64,000 bases of DNA, taken from assembly GCA_028335825.1 (NCBI GenBank), contig JAIOKI010000007.1:1-64000 (forward strand). The letters are read 5' to 3'. Positions 63,003-64,000 of this stretch are shown here, in pieces. The notes below the pieces were generated by a model. The model searched no databases and was not told where the DNA came from. It saw nothing but the letters and a program-made list of their open reading frames with translations. Numbering within the stretch: the first letter of the stretch is position 1; every line of letters starts with the position of its first letter. The position numbers and the translations under genes are program-made. This stretch comes from Nosema muscidifuracis. Its lineage: Eukaryota > Microsporidia > Nosematidae.

Positions 63003-63391
63003 TATCAAATTAATCTTGATTTTTATATAAATTAATTGATAGTATTATCATTCAAATTAATTATATTTTTTTGTTATTATGATAATTAATGTACAAAAAA
63101 TAATATCTTTAGGTTATTCACTATTAATTTATAAATTAATCTATGGTTTATTAGGAAATTAATAAACAAAATTTATTAATATTATTATAGACCATTGATT
63201 CATTTAAATATCACTTTTTTGTATATTCAATACAATAAATAACTAATTAATATTCAAGAGTCACTGATTAATATCAAAATAAATTTGATTTATTTTTATA
63301 TGTGTTCTTGTTAAATTAAGAAAAATAGAATTAATTTGTGATGATTTGATTTTTTAAATATTATTTACTATTTATTGCTAATATTGAATAA
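63003..63391. other. Intergenic region upstream of family member 3
   Basis: A+T-rich DNA with the initiator box of member 3 at its left edge. No other feature. Confidence 0.4.
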
Positions 63392-63600
63392 GGAAAATTA
63401 CTAGTTGTCAATGTTATTTTTAAAAATGGTAAATGTTGTGAAAAAATTATTTTTATAGAAAAGACTTCTATTATTTATTTGAACAAAATTGAAGTATACA
63501 TACAAAAAAATATTGAAGGCAATGTTCGATATTTTGATCTTTAAAGCAGTCTAAGATTTCACAATAGTTTGTATACTTAATTTAGTAAAAAAATCTAATA
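63392..63600 (+). pseudogene. Gene remnant, 50 open codons
   Basis: From 63392 to the TAA at 63542-63544 a plus-strand frame is open and clearly coding-like (VNVIFKNGKCCEKIIFIEKT, YLNKIEVYIQKNIEGNVRYF). The frame continues after the stop for a few more residues. There is no ATG at its start. Product unknown. From here to 64000 nothing else is supported. Confidence 0.4.
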
Positions 63601-64000
63601 ATGTTTATTCAATCTAGGATGTATTTTGAGAATATAGATTATCTGAAATAATTTTTTATAATGTATCTGGTTATATTATATCTAAAGATTTTCATTTATT
63701 TATAGTGATTCATCTAATTTCGTTTCAATTATATCTTTAATCTTTCTAGGGAAACTTTAATCGAAAATAACATTTTTTACTAGATGTTTCTAGTTTACTT
63801 TATTTTACAACTTTTTCAAGATGTATTTCTTTTATCTTTTTGTAATTTATTGATCTATACAAAATATATCCATGTTATTTATATGAAGCCACATTATTAT
63901 AAAACATAATATCAAAAACTATTTTTATGATAATCAATACAATCTAAAAAAAAGTAAATTTCTTTTACATTAACTTAATATAAGTTATGTTTTGCTTATT

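Overview
The window reads as the left end of a microsporidian chromosome. It opens with about 640 bp of irregular CCTA/CCTAA telomere repeat. The rest is extremely A+T-rich by eye. Every complete gene lacks a recognisable intron. Most start codons sit 0-4 bases after a (T)TACC(C)(C)ATA box, which matches the CCC-like signal known just upstream of microsporidian start codons. Most proteins are short, Asn/Lys/Ile-rich, begin with a signal peptide and have no family I recognise. No rRNA, tRNA or core metabolic gene was found. I cannot name the species.

Layout. 1-637 is telomere, followed at 638-873 by a subtelomeric repeat that recurs at 55464-55700. 0.9-18.9 kb holds three intact genes (a secreted protein at 6.3 kb, a J-like polytopic membrane protein at 12.5 kb, an alpha/beta hydrolase at 15.1 kb), one small gene with a single stop (1.6 kb), and many decayed genes recognisable only as interrupted reading frames. 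18.98-20.3 kb is an intact secreted protein. A 5.9-kb block begins at the last base of its stop codon (20310-26170) and recurs in direct orientation at 33651-39589. Each block carries a decayed minus-strand gene, a decayed plus-strand gene resembling a myosin motor, and a Ty3/gypsy reverse transcriptase/RNase H fossil. Between the copies lie a small homeobox gene (26.4 kb), an integrase fossil, a long secreted-protein gene with one in-frame stop (28.0-29.7 kb), a third myosin-like fragment and another decayed gene.

40-55 kb is mostly decayed genes. They include two related Cys-rich single-pass membrane protein genes (44.6 and 49.5 kb), both with disrupted frames, a Ty3-type integrase fossil (51.3-52.1 kb) and a long 2-kb decayed gene (53.3-55.45 kb). 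The last 8 kb holds a tandem family of three related secreted proteins on the minus strand (56.8, 58.6 and 62.0 kb). The third has one in-frame stop.

Overall this looks like a fast-evolving subtelomere. Secreted or surface gene families are duplicated, diverge and decay here. The genes do not form a metabolic pathway, and the repeated blocks and paralogues suggest recombination between chromosome ends drives the turnover. Decayed-gene calls rest on hand translation, so their limits are approximate.
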